Below are positions 1-8,377 of a DNA stretch of 27,547 nt, one piece after another (position 1 is the stretch's first letter; the number at the start of each line of letters is the position of its first letter). Source of the DNA: CAMTUW01 sp947085035 (GTDB lineage: Bacteria > Actinomycetota > Coriobacteriia > Anaerosomatales > PHET01); assembly GCA_947085035.1 (NCBI GenBank), contig CAMTUW010000032.1, forward strand, positions 1-27,547, written 5' to 3'. Below the pieces are notes generated by a model, which was not told the DNA's origin, did no database searches, and saw nothing but the letters and a program-made list of their open reading frames with translations. The translations under genes were made by a program, and so were the position numbers.

Positions 1-2025
1 ACCGCCTGCCACGGCGTCGGCGCCATCCCGTCGCGCCACACCACCTTCACGGCGGGCCACACGAGCGCCGAGACCTCCTCGACCGGCTGTTCCAACACCG
101 GCGTGGGCTGTCACAACACCAACAACCTGAGCTCGGTCGGCACCACAGCGACCGCGGCCAACACCGTCATCCACAACAGCTGTATGCGCTGCCACGACAA
201 GACGAGCGCCAACGCGACGTGGGCGGCCGGCATGATCGGCACGAGCGGCAACGTCCGCTACAACCCGACCGCCAAGCGCTGCGGCGAGGCCACCGGCTGT
301 CACAACAGCGCGTCGTACAACCCGGCGAGCGGCTTCCACCGCATCGGCCGCAGCGACGTGGTCACCGGCAACGACATCAAGCACACTGCAGCCTCGATGA
401 ACACCACGCCCACCAAGACCGGCCTCCACACTGATAACAACTTCAACTGCAACCGATGCCACAAGTCGAGGCTGCTGGATCAGCACGACGGCGGCGCTCC
501 CTCGAGCATCAGCACGGTGACTGCGGGCACGTGTTCCGGCTGCCACAACAGCACCACCATCCCGGGGGCGGCGACCGTCGTAAAGAGCAACTGGAACTCC
601 GGAGCAAAGCTGTGCTCGAACTGCCACGCCACGAACCACACCACGTGGAGCACCACCTCGCATATCGCAACGCCGGTCGTTGGTCAGACCTGCGGAACCG
701 GTGCGAGCAATTGCCACACGGATGCGAACGGTAGGCTGGAGGCTGGCTGGGTGCACCGTCCGGAGGCATCGTCGAGCACCACCAACACCAGCTGCGCGTC
801 ACTGGGTTGCCACGACGTCGCCAACGACAACAAGAACATGGCCACCGCGAACAAGTCATGCGGTGGTACCGGAACCACCACGGCCTGCCACGACGCGAAC
901 GGCCCTGGGACCATGCGTACGAGTTCCAACCACGGGACCATCAACCACGACATCGACAACATCTGGTCCACCCTGTTCGCGAGTACTCCGACCACGTTCA
1001 CGCACAACGGAATCCAATACGGCCCGTCCAACAGCGTTGGCTGTGGTGGCACCGCATGGGGTGGCGGTACGTCGTTCTCGTGCCACTTCTCCGACTTGGT
1101 CCGTGAGCACGGCACACTCGCGACCTCCGGTGCGGGTCGTACGCTCGAGAACGGTGGCTCCGGCTGCAGGGTCTGCCACGCTACCATTGGCACCGGTACG
1201 AACGGCAGCGATGTCACCGAGTCGGTCATAGTCAACGCCATCAACGCGAACGACATGCGGTGTCAAACCTGCCACAACGGCACCGAGGCGAACGGAACCG
1301 CTTCCGGTCACATCGGGGCGGCGACCACAGCTGGAGCGCTGCAAAAGACGGTCACGACGCAGATTGCACCTGAGTTCCGCTCGTGGAGAACCGCAGGTGT
1401 CGGCACGCCTGAGTCTTCGGGTGGTCACCGCGTCCGTGCCGATCTGCCAGACTGGCCGTTGCGCATAAACATGCCGGTCATCAACGGCGTCGACCCCGGT
1501 ATCTTGGTATCCGTTGGCACGTACACAGGAACCAACCCACGTACCGGCGCGGCGTGGGCCAAGGGCGCTGTCGTTACGTGCGATGACTGTCACTCCTTCA
1601 CCCAGGCCAATGGACCGCAAGGCGCGTCGGTACCGTTCCACGTACTGGGACAGACCGCCGCCACACCCGGTGCGTTGGCGACCCGCTGGTACACCACCGA
1701 GAACAACTCGACCGTACCGGCACCGTGCAACAGGTGTCACGCCACCGTTGACGGCATCAATCACCGAGGTGCGGCCCACAGCACATGCGAAACATGTCAC
1801 ATCCGTATCCCGCACGCCTGGAAACGGCCTCGCCTGTTGCGCAGAACTATCGGCGGAACAATCGAAGGGGTCACTTCGGATGTGTTGCCGTACGCAGATC
1901 CGACCCGGGCGAGTTCGATGCTGGGATACCAGATGAGTGCCGGCATGACGAACTTCCAGGATGGTGCCCGATGTGTGACCAACTGCGGCAGGCACCTTAC
2001 TACCGGTGTCCCGTACTGGCCGTAG
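1..2025 (+). CDS. Giant multiheme c-type cytochrome, C-terminal part (5' end outside window)
   Basis: The reading frame is open from base 1 and ends at the stop at 2023-2025, giving 674 visible residues; the start lies upstream. Nine complete CXXCH heme sites are visible (for example CMRCH, CSGCH, CRVCH, CQTCH, CDDCH, CETCH), and the window opens on the last residues of a tenth (TACH). Six further sites have a longer gap: CASLGCH (X4), CGEATGCH (X5), CSNTGVGCH and CGTGASNCH (X6), CGGTGTTTACH (X8), and one of X12. Residues between motifs are rich in Ser, Thr, Asn, Gly and His, typical of secreted multiheme conduits with bis-His hemes. The last ~150 residues follow the pattern VTCDDCH, GPQGA, CNRCH, CETCH, then PHAWKRPRLL; the end of the downstream giant cytochrome shows the beginning of the same pattern. 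Role (inferred): extracellular electron transfer. The exact family and the total length are unknown. Confidence 0.93.
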   Translation, partial: TACHGVGAIPSRHTTFTAGHTSAETSSTGCSNTGVGCHNTNNLSSVGTTATAANTVIHNSCMRCHDKTSANATWAAGMIGTSGNVRYNPTAKRCGEATGCHNSASYNPASGFHRIGRSDVVTGNDIKHTAASMNTTPTKTGLHTDNNFNCNRCHKSRLLDQHDGGAPSSISTVTAGTCSGCHNSTTIPGAATVVKSNWNSGAKLCSNCHATNHTTWSTTSHIATPVVGQTCGTGASNCHTDANGRLEAGWVHRPEASSSTTNTSCASLGCHDVANDNKNMATANKSCGGTGTTTACHDANGPGTMRTSSNHGTINHDIDNIWSTLFASTPTTFTHNGIQYGPSNSVGCGGTAWGGGTSFSCHFSDLVREHGTLATSGAGRTLENGGSGCRVCHATIGTGTNGSDVTESVIVNAINANDMRCQTCHNGTEANGTASGHIGAATTAGALQKTVTTQIAPEFRSWRTAGVGTPESSGGHRVRADLPDWPLRINMPVINGVDPGILVSVGTYTGTNPRTGAAWAKGAVVTCDDCHSFTQANGPQGASVPFHVLGQTAATPGALATRWYTTENNSTVPAPCNRCHATVDGINHRGAAHSTCETCHIRIPHAWKRPRLLRRTIGGTIEGVTSDVLPYADPTRASSMLGYQMSAGMTNFQDGARCVTNCGRHLTTGVPYWP

Positions 2026-2047
2026 GTCTTGATTGATCGCACGTTGT

Positions 2048-2077
2048 GGGGGACCCTGCCATATGGCAGGGTCCCCC
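2048..2077. terminator. Perfect 30-base palindrome, probable hairpin terminator or attenuator
   Basis: GGGGGACCCTGCC and GGCAGGGTCCCCC flank an ATAT centre, with no mismatch. It lies 22 bases after the cytochrome stop codon and 18 bases before the next start. No T-run follows, so it is not a textbook intrinsic terminator. There is no room for a promoter between it and the next gene, so it may act as a partial attenuator or as an mRNA 3'-end stabiliser that sets the cytochrome transcript apart from the downstream genes. Confidence 0.65.
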
Positions 2078-2083
2078 TGTGCA

Positions 2084-2089
2084 CGAAGG
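2084..2089 (+). promoter_or_regulatory. Ribosome binding site fixing the start at 2096
   Basis: GAAGGG lies 6 bases before the ATG at 2096. An upstream in-frame ATG at 2033 would place the palindrome inside the coding region and has no comparable site, so 2096 is preferred. Confidence 0.6.
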
Positions 2090-2095
2090 GCATCA

Positions 2096-2848
2096 ATGAG
2101 TTCCGAATCCGATTCCAAGGCAACATCCACTCCGGATTCATCCACCGGAGGCTGGTTCAACGTGGGATTCGGCGTACTGGTCGTGGCGGCCCTTATCGGC
2201 TCGGCCCTCTTCTTGAGCGCCCGAGGTGGGGCATCGCGCTTCGTCGAAGCCGACACGCGTCAAGTGTCCACAAGCCGCGGCCTCGTCGATGCCACAGACG
2301 ACTTGCGTGCCCGGGGCGTGGTCGTTCTCGGGGCGAGCGCGCATCTGGGCTACACTCCGGTCGAACTGAAGACTCCCCCAAATGCCCTCAAATGGCCTAT
2401 CGAAGAACGTGATCTCAATGCGTACTTTCGAGCCGGCGTGTCACGCGATTCGTGGGTATGGGTGCTCGCCAAGACCGGGGTGGCTCGGCGCATCGACTAC
2501 CTGATGCCCGAGGCGGAGTACGCCCGCCGAGTGGCCGAGGGCCGCGCGAAAGGGTTTCCGGGCATCAGCGCCGATGGAACATCCATCCTTGCAAACGATG
2601 AGGGCTACCTCCGACACATCTCGGATCGCATCTCGCGCGAAGGCGGGCCCCTTCTGTTGGTTGTGGATGCTTCCTACTTCGACTTCGCTACCCCCGACGA
2701 ACTGTTCGCTCGGCTGTCAGAACTCTCCACCCTGCCCACGGCCGTTGTGATGAATGCCGCGAAGGATGACCCGAATGTCTCCGACGCTGCGCGCGCGACA
2801 CTCGAGGCGCTGCGCCCGCGACTCGAAGCGATGGTGAGACGCCCTTGA
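2096..2848 (+). CDS. Membrane-anchored protein of unknown function
   Basis: This 250-residue protein has a hydrophilic Ser/Thr/Asp-rich N-terminus of about 20 residues, one membrane segment (roughly residues 24-44, NVGFGVLVVAALIGSALFL), and a soluble domain that should lie outside the membrane. The domain looks mixed alpha/beta, with a strand-like GVVVLGAS near residue 75, LLLVVDASYFDF near 192, and a charged C-terminal helix. It contains no Cys, so it is not a heme protein. I do not recognise a family. Its stop overlaps the TTG start of the following glycosyltransferase gene by four bases, so the two are probably translated together and functionally linked. Its place at the head of the maturation and cytochrome gene run suggests a role in assembly or surface processing, but this is inference from position only. 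Confidence 0.8.
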   Translation: MSSESDSKATSTPDSSTGGWFNVGFGVLVVAALIGSALFLSARGGASRFVEADTRQVSTSRGLVDATDDLRARGVVVLGASAHLGYTPVELKTPPNALKWPIEERDLNAYFRAGVSRDSWVWVLAKTGVARRIDYLMPEAEYARRVAEGRAKGFPGISADGTSILANDEGYLRHISDRISREGGPLLLVVDASYFDFATPDELFARLSELSTLPTAVVMNAAKDDPNVSDAARATLEALRPRLEAMVRRP

Positions 2849-4098
2849 GGTTCCAGCTCACCCGGTTCGCCGTCATCCTCGGTGTGCTCACGCTGTTCGC
2901 ATTGAGCGTCCGACTCGCGTTCTTCGGTTCGCACCTGCCGACCACCGACGATTACTACACCGCGCTCACCGCCGAGAACTACATGCGAAACGGGCAGCCC
3001 TTCCCGGTCATGCCGTTTCACCCAGTGCTCAGGAACTGGCTCACATTCGCCTCGATGGAACTGTTCGGGCGCGGTGCCCTGTCGGTCAAGTTGTTCAGTG
3101 TGCTCTTCGGGTCGCTGCTCGTGCCTGTGGCGGCGCTTTTGACTCGACGGGCCACCGGCGACGAGCGCGCAGGCCTCATCGTCGGGCTGCTGGTGGCCAT
3201 CGACATCGTGTTGATCGGATTCTCCAGACAGGCTATCCAAGAGATGCACGTGGCGTTCTTCGGGGTACTCGGGGCGTGGCTTGCGGTTGAGGCGCTCCGA
3301 GCCGATGATTGGCGCTCGTGGCGTTGGCTCGTTCCACTTTCCGGACTCGCCTTCGGCCTGGGTGTCTCGTCGAAGATGTATGCCGTGATGCCCCTCGTCG
3401 TGATGACGGGTATCCTTGCGGTGACCGCTCTGCGCCGGAGGCGCACAGACGCGTTCTCGCTGGTCGTGACAGGCATGGTCGCCCTTCCGTTGACCGTGTA
3501 CTTGTTGACGTATCTCCCGTGGTTCGGTCGCGGCTATGACCTTGCCGAATGGATCGGCTTTCAGCGTGCGACGTTTGAAGCGACCATCACGCACTTCGTG
3601 CCGCTCGTGGGCAATCTCCAGTACAGCGAGCCGTGGCGCTGGTTCCTGGTTCCGCTGTACTCGTATACCGACTTCGCGGTGACCACCGCAGGCCCGCAGT
3701 TGGCTGTGGCCGTAGGCAACCCGCTCGTATGGCTCGCGGTGTTGCCGCTGGCCGTATACTCGCTCTTGGATGGCGAGCGGCGCAGGCGGGATGCCGTGTT
3801 ACACCTGCTGTTCTGGTCTGCGTACCTTCCGCTGGTGTTCTCGCCACGACCGGTGTGGTTGCTGTCGGCAGTGTCGGTCGTGCCCTTCGCGTTCGCGATC
3901 CTGGGCTCGGTGGTCGCGCCGTGGCTGAAACGCGAGAACAAGACGCCTGTGGCCATCTACCTCACTGCGGTGCTGGTCACGACGGCGCTGCTCTACCCAC
4001 TGGCGATCGGGAGGGCGCTGGATGTGGGTTATCTGAGGGCAATCGTCAACGCCACAGGTGTCCACGAGATCACGGCACCCACAACGGAAGCTGAATGA
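2845..4098 (+). CDS. GT39/ArnT-like polytopic membrane glycosyltransferase
   Basis: This 417-residue protein is very hydrophobic, with about ten membrane segments. After the first segment comes an acidic pair (TTDDYY, Asp35-Asp36), in the position of the catalytic acidic motif of the protein O-mannosyltransferase/ArnT fold. It is followed by FHPVLRNWL, resembling the HPP-type loop, and by GLAFGLGVSSKMYAV, resembling the conserved G-x-A-x-G-x-x-x-x-SK segment. Such enzymes move a sugar from a polyprenyl-phosphate donor to a protein or lipid outside the membrane. The start is TTG at 2845, with GGTGAG six bases upstream and a four-base overlap with the previous gene; no later start keeps the first membrane segment. 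It ends overlapping the ATG of resB. The acceptor is unknown; the secreted cytochromes nearby are an obvious candidate (inference). Confidence 0.78.
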   Translation: MRFQLTRFAVILGVLTLFALSVRLAFFGSHLPTTDDYYTALTAENYMRNGQPFPVMPFHPVLRNWLTFASMELFGRGALSVKLFSVLFGSLLVPVAALLTRRATGDERAGLIVGLLVAIDIVLIGFSRQAIQEMHVAFFGVLGAWLAVEALRADDWRSWRWLVPLSGLAFGLGVSSKMYAVMPLVVMTGILAVTALRRRRTDAFSLVVTGMVALPLTVYLLTYLPWFGRGYDLAEWIGFQRATFEATITHFVPLVGNLQYSEPWRWFLVPLYSYTDFAVTTAGPQLAVAVGNPLVWLAVLPLAVYSLLDGERRRRDAVLHLLFWSAYLPLVFSPRPVWLLSAVSVVPFAFAILGSVVAPWLKRENKTPVAIYLTAVLVTTALLYPLAIGRALDVGYLRAIVNATGVHEITAPTTEAE

Positions 4099-5447
4099 TG
4101 CGTCGACTCTACGACATCTTGCGTTCTCGTCGTCTGGCGGTGTGGCTCATCGTCGGGACGTGTGCGTTCGCCGCCGCAGCGACCCTCGTGCCATTAGGTG
4201 ACCCGCGGGAGCCCCGGATCGTGAGCTGGACGGCAGCCAATCCCGACCTCGCGCCTATCGTTGGGTCCCTTGGTCTGCATCAGCCCTTCACGACTCCGGT
4301 TTTTGTCGTGGTCGCCGTATTGCTGACACTCTCAACTGCTGCTTGTTCTTGGGAGCGCACACGAAGCGCGCTCGCATTCTGGCGCGCAACGCGACCCAAG
4401 GCATGGCGAGGCGACGATCATGGAAAGCCCACGTTCGCGGTTGCCGCCGCCAATGCGTCTGACTCAGACGCGAATACCCGTCGCGCGCTGAAGACCCTGG
4501 GCATGAGCGCGGTCCATGATCCCGGCCCCAACACGGCGGTCGTAGCCGCGTCGTACCGTACCGCGATCTTTGGCAGCCCCGTCTTTCACTGGGCGCTCGT
4601 TGCACTGTTCGTGTCGGCGGGTTTGGGCCAGTTGACACGTGCAGAGGGTGAGCTGATCGTCGTTGATGGGGCTTCTGTGACCGATGCCCGCGAATCCTAT
4701 CCCGCTGCGCTGGCGACCGGACCGATGTTCGGCGAGCGCTTCACCGCCGCCGAGATCGCGGTCGAGGCCATCGAAAGCGACCTGGTGGTCGAAGGCGTCG
4801 CTCGTGGTGACTCGCCGCGAGTACGCGTCACCAGAGACGGCGCGGTTCTCGCCCAAGGACCTGTCTACCCGAACAATCCACTGCACTTCGGTGGGGTCGC
4901 GATACACCGCGGCGATCTGGGCCCCGCGCTTCGCATCACTTTCGACTTTCCTGACGGTCAGCGTCTTGCCGATCTGCCGGTCCCTTTGCCCAACACAGAC
5001 CATTCGGGTCGTGCGATGGGTCATGCGGAGCTGGCAGATCAAGGCACCGGTGACAGGGTCTTCCTCACGTTCACACAGGCCACAGGAGGGCGCGTCGCTG
5101 TTTCCACAGGTGAATCGGAGACGCAAACCGCGCCTATCGCCGCTGGAGAAAAGGTGACTCTTTCGGATGGACTTGTTGTGACCGTGGAGAAGCTGACCGT
5201 GTTCTCGCGTCTTGTGGTGGTCAACGACCATACTGTGCCGTTCATCTACATCAGTTTCGTTCTCGCCTGCATGGCTGGTGTCGTGGCTCTCATGATTCCG
5301 CCCCGTGCTGTCGTTGCGGTCTACCGCGAGCAGTACCGTGACACAGCCGTCTGGATTCTTCGCAAACGTATCGACCCGGCGTTTCCTGCTCGCGTGCGCC
5401 GCGCTTTCGGCGTAACGGATCCGCCCCCTACCGAGGAGCCCGCATGA
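4095..5447 (+). CDS. resB: ResB/Ccs1, System II cytochrome c maturation (copy 1)
   Basis: This 450-residue protein has the ResB plan: an N-terminal membrane helix after LRSRRLAVWLIVGTC, a second helix (FTTPVFVVVAVLLTLSTAACSWER), a third containing SPVFHWALVALFV with a His at residue 165, a large extracytoplasmic domain (about 185-375), and a last helix followed by a short positive tail. With CcsA, ResB carries heme across the membrane and holds apocytochrome for covalent attachment at Cys-X2-Cys-His. Two adjacent ATG codons (4095, 4098) are possible; GGAAG at 4086-4090 is better spaced for the second, so the start is uncertain by one codon. It overlaps the glycosyltransferase gene upstream and ccsA downstream by four bases, as expected for a subunit of one complex. 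Confidence in the family is high. Confidence 0.92.
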   Translation: MMRRLYDILRSRRLAVWLIVGTCAFAAAATLVPLGDPREPRIVSWTAANPDLAPIVGSLGLHQPFTTPVFVVVAVLLTLSTAACSWERTRSALAFWRATRPKAWRGDDHGKPTFAVAAANASDSDANTRRALKTLGMSAVHDPGPNTAVVAASYRTAIFGSPVFHWALVALFVSAGLGQLTRAEGELIVVDGASVTDARESYPAALATGPMFGERFTAAEIAVEAIESDLVVEGVARGDSPRVRVTRDGAVLAQGPVYPNNPLHFGGVAIHRGDLGPALRITFDFPDGQRLADLPVPLPNTDHSGRAMGHAELADQGTGDRVFLTFTQATGGRVAVSTGESETQTAPIAAGEKVTLSDGLVVTVEKLTVFSRLVVVNDHTVPFIYISFVLACMAGVVALMIPPRAVVAVYREQYRDTAVWILRKRIDPAFPARVRRAFGVTDPPPTEEPA

Positions 5448-6277
5448 CCCCTACCGAGTCCATCCTGCTCTGGATCGCAGTCGTCACGTACGCCTTCTCC
5501 ACCGCGGGCTTCATCGGGGGCGTGTGGTTCAACAAAGAGCGCATCTTGGTCGCCGCGACCATCTTGGCGGGCGTCGGAGCCGTCACTCACACCGCGAGCC
5601 TCGCCCTGCGATGGATTCGCATCGGACACGGGCCCTCACTCGGTTTCTTCGAGGTGGCGTCAGCCCTGGCGCTCTTGAGCGTCGTGGGCTTCCTCGCGCT
5701 CATGTGGCGGTATCGTGGTCTGCGCATCACCGGTGTCGTGATCATGCCGGCCGCGCTCCTCATCATGGGCGCGACGTTGTTGGTCAACCCCGAGCCGGGG
5801 GAGGTGGGCGGTTCGCTCGCAAGCGTCTGGCTCGGGATACACGTCCTGTTCGCCAACCTCGCGTACGGCTGCTATGCCATGTCGTTCGTGCTTGCAACCG
5901 GATACCTGATGCGGTTGTATGGTCGTTCTGATCGCTGGAAGTCGATGCTCGACAAGCTGCCCGCCCAAGAAGAGCTCGACGGCCTCACCTTTCGCCTGGT
6001 GGGGGCCGGATTCCTCTTCCAAGGCGTGATGATCGCTTCGGGCGCCATCTGGGCTAACCAGGCGTGGGGTCGGTACTGGGCGTGGGACCCGATGGAGACG
6101 TGGTCGCTCATCGCGTGGGCCGTGTACGCGATCTACCTCCACCTGACGCTTACGATGGGCTGGCGAGGCAAGAAGGCCGCGTGGGTGCTCGTCATCGCAC
6201 TGCCCGTGATAATCTTCTCGCTGCTCGGAGTCCCGGTCGTGTATGACTCCATCCACGGCGCGTATCTGGAGACCTGA
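5444..6277 (+). CDS. ccsA: CcsA/ResC, heme-handling cytochrome c synthase subunit (copy 1)
   Basis: This 277-residue polytopic protein carries the heme-handling tryptophan-rich signature: WANQAWGRYWAWDPMETW, with the W-A-W-D core at residues 212-215. His62 (RIGHGP) and His271 (DSIHGAY) flank this region, as expected for the external heme ligands, and His133 (LGIHVLF) fits a membrane ligand. With ResB it forms the System II synthase that exports heme and attaches it to apocytochromes. The start ATG at 5444 overlaps the resB stop and has GAGGAG upstream. Length is in the lower normal range for stand-alone CcsA. All key residues are present, so it should be active. A second CcsA at 14981-15811 is clearly paralogous. 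Confidence 0.95.
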   Translation: MTPTESILLWIAVVTYAFSTAGFIGGVWFNKERILVAATILAGVGAVTHTASLALRWIRIGHGPSLGFFEVASALALLSVVGFLALMWRYRGLRITGVVIMPAALLIMGATLLVNPEPGEVGGSLASVWLGIHVLFANLAYGCYAMSFVLATGYLMRLYGRSDRWKSMLDKLPAQEELDGLTFRLVGAGFLFQGVMIASGAIWANQAWGRYWAWDPMETWSLIAWAVYAIYLHLTLTMGWRGKKAAWVLVIALPVIIFSLLGVPVVYDSIHGAYLET

Positions 6278-6355
6278 GCGCGATGACTTCGCACGCATCT
6301 TGCTTCATACAGGGGCGACTGACAGTCCGCGGACCTATGGAAAGGATCGTGAACG

Positions 6356-7129
6356 GTGGCTGAAGATCACGACATCCTTTCGGAGGAGGATTCCGTATGG
6401 GCCGAGGATGCGCCCGCGGCTGTCGACCTGCCGCTTCGCGACCCGCTCGTCAACGTCCTTCTCATCGTCGCACTCTCGCTGGTCGTGACGCTCATCGCGA
6501 CCACCGGCGCGCTGTATGTGTACCTGGGCACGCTCAACAAGGCGCCTCGCACGATGACCGAGCGCGACGTGGCCGTGAGTGAGACGCTGATCGCCGAGCG
6601 CCCCAACGACGTCTCCTCGTGGGCCGCCGTAGCGTACGCTTACGCGCGAGCCGGGCGCTACGATGACGCGCTTGACGCCGTCTCGCGGGGCGCGAAGCTC
6701 GACAACGGTGAGGCGATGGCGGTGGTCAAGGCGGACGTGTTGCGCTCCGCTGGACGTCTGAAAGAGGCGGTCGCCGCCTACGACTTTGCCGAGGAGCAGA
6801 CCAAGAAGCTGCGGGAGCGAATCCGAATCGAGCAGGCCAAGGTCGGGATCAATCGCGACATCCTCGATGACGGCGCGCTCTTCCAGGTCTTTTGGGGTCG
6901 CGCACTTGCCAGAGAGGCACTGGGCGATACCAAGGGGGCCATCAAGGATTACGTGCTGGCCTCAGAGGAGAACCCGAGACAGTCAACACTGTGGGTCTCT
7001 CTCGGGGACCTCTACCTGAAGTCAGACGAGACCAGCCGGGCCGTCGAAGCGTACCGCTCAGCGCTCACATATACGCCCGATCTTCCCGAGGCGCTTGACG
7101 GGCTCAAACGAGCCGAGGAGGGGCAGTGA
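6356..7129 (+). CDS. Membrane-anchored TPR protein, probably an apocytochrome or assembly chaperone
   Basis: This 257-residue protein has an acidic cytoplasmic N-terminus, one membrane helix (about residues 31-53) and an outward-facing region of tetratricopeptide-like helix pairs (about 84-117, 120-150, 176-207 and 210-243; for example WAAVAYAYARAGRYDDALDA and WVSLGDLYLKSDETSRAVEA). The layout recalls NrfG and the TPR part of CcmI, which present apocytochrome to the heme-attachment machinery. That role fits its place directly after resB-ccsA, but it is inferred from fold and context, and TPR domains can bind many partners. The start is GTG at 6356, preceded by AAAGGA at 6341-6346. A 78-base gap separates it from ccsA, holding the 10-base palindrome GTCCGCGGAC (6325-6334). 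Its stop overlaps a possible start of the next gene. Confidence 0.82.
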   Translation: MAEDHDILSEEDSVWAEDAPAAVDLPLRDPLVNVLLIVALSLVVTLIATTGALYVYLGTLNKAPRTMTERDVAVSETLIAERPNDVSSWAAVAYAYARAGRYDDALDAVSRGAKLDNGEAMAVVKADVLRSAGRLKEAVAAYDFAEEQTKKLRERIRIEQAKVGINRDILDDGALFQVFWGRALAREALGDTKGAIKDYVLASEENPRQSTLWVSLGDLYLKSDETSRAVEAYRSALTYTPDLPEALDGLKRAEEGQ

Positions 7130-7131
7130 AC

Positions 7132-8352
7132 ATGGCCCAGCAGCCCGCCTCGCACCCGCTTCGTCCGCGCGTCTTACTGACGATCGCCATCGTGTTGCTT
7201 CTCGCCATTCTGTTGGCGCTGGTCGTGGTGTTCTACAACCTCATCAAGCCAACCGGCCTTCCCGGGGGAACGCAGGGTATCGATGGGATGGTGTGGGTCC
7301 GCTCGATGTATGGGTTCGGGCCCACCGAAGACGAGCAACTGCGCCAGCCCTCGTCGGTCGCGATCGCGCCCAACGGCGACATCTACGCGACCGACCCCAT
7401 GCGCGCACGTGTGATGATCTTCAGGTCCGACGGCACGTTTCGCCGCCTCCTACATACAGCCGGAGGCGGTACCGAGAAGGGCATGTTCATCCGCCCCGAG
7501 GCCATCGACATCGATGACGCCGGCGATGTCTACATCGCGGATTCGTGGGCCGGCAAGATCATCGTGTTCGACTCCCAGGGGCGATATTCGCGAGAGTGGC
7601 CGGTAGAAGGGCAGGCGCGTGGTGTCGGCATCGCCGACGGTCGCGTCTACGTGCTCGATATTGGCCGGGTCCTCATCTACAGCCGAGAAGGCGAGAAGCT
7701 CGCGGCGTTCGGCGCGCGCGGCAACATGCCCGGGCAGATAGACGCGTACCAGGGCATCACGGCGCGCAAAGGGGTCATCTACGTCGCGGATTCGCTGAAC
7801 AAGCGCCTGCAGGCGTTTGACGAGAGCGGCTCGGTGTTGTGGACGGTTCCCGGAGGACCCGCCAGCCGATCCGGCCCGAGGCCTTCAGAGGCTCCGACGG
7901 ACTCCTCGTCGGCTTCCGAGGCTGTGCCCGATCACCGGTGGGACCTGCCGCAAGATCTCGTCTTCGACGGCCACAACCGGCTCGTGGTGGCTGATGCGTT
8001 CCAGTTCGAGTTGACCGTGGTCGACCCCAGGTCGGGCAAGGCTCAGGCCCGTTTCGGCGAGTACGGTCGCGAGGAGGGGCAGTTCTACTACCCGACCTCC
8101 ATCGCCTACGACCCGGTGCGAGACTGGTTCGCCGTCGCGGACACCAACAACAACCGCATCCAGATAGTGCGCATTCCCGACTCCGCGAACCCCAGCGCCG
8201 CCGTCGGCTGGCGTGCGATCTCGAGCCCGTTTCGCTACCTTGCCATTCCCGCGCTCTTGCTCCTAGCCGCGATCATTCTGGGTCTGTGGTCCTCTCGCAG
8301 GCTCTGGGGTCGTCGTTCGGCGTTGGATGGTTCTGAAGAATCCGTTTGGTAA
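7132..8352 (+). CDS. NHL-repeat six-bladed beta-propeller with a membrane segment at each end
   Basis: About 406 residues. A membrane helix near the N-terminus (about 14-36) is followed by six NHL-type blades, recognised by their repeating patterns: SVAIAPNGDIYATD, AIDIDDAGDVYIAD, GVGIADGRVYVLD, GITARKGVIYVAD, DLVFDGHNRLVVAD and SIAYDPVRDWFAVAD, most followed by an r-I-x-V-F-like strand. A Ser/Pro-rich loop sits between blades four and five. A second membrane helix (about 370-388, AIPALLLLAAIILGLWS) precedes a basic cytoplasmic tail, so the propeller is held outside the cell between two anchors. NHL propellers are binding scaffolds; here a role in assembling or docking the next gene's cytochrome is inferred from context. 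ATG at 7132 is preferred because AGGAGG (7116-7121) is 10 bases upstream; a GTG at 7126 overlapping the TPR stop is the alternative. Confidence 0.85.
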   Translation: MAQQPASHPLRPRVLLTIAIVLLLAILLALVVVFYNLIKPTGLPGGTQGIDGMVWVRSMYGFGPTEDEQLRQPSSVAIAPNGDIYATDPMRARVMIFRSDGTFRRLLHTAGGGTEKGMFIRPEAIDIDDAGDVYIADSWAGKIIVFDSQGRYSREWPVEGQARGVGIADGRVYVLDIGRVLIYSREGEKLAAFGARGNMPGQIDAYQGITARKGVIYVADSLNKRLQAFDESGSVLWTVPGGPASRSGPRPSEAPTDSSSASEAVPDHRWDLPQDLVFDGHNRLVVADAFQFELTVVDPRSGKAQARFGEYGREEGQFYYPTSIAYDPVRDWFAVADTNNNRIQIVRIPDSANPSAAVGWRAISSPFRYLAIPALLLLAAIILGLWSSRRLWGRRSALDGSEESVW

Positions 8353-8377
8353 ATGTGGAGAATTGCCGATATTATCG

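Noticed and set aside
2033..2095. Upstream in-frame start for the anchored protein
   Set aside because: It would translate through the palindrome and has no good ribosome binding site. The ATG at 2096 has one.
856..2256. Long open frame (466 codons) on the - strand antisense to the first cytochrome
   Set aside because: It mirrors a Cys/His-rich coding strand of high GC, reads as low-complexity Arg/Val/Gly/Asp-rich sequence, and spans the palindrome. It is an antisense artefact.
6317..6334. Small palindromes GACT-GAC-AGTC and GTCCGCGGAC between ccsA and the TPR gene
   Set aside because: Too short to call as a terminator or operator in GC-rich DNA. Noted in the TPR entry only.
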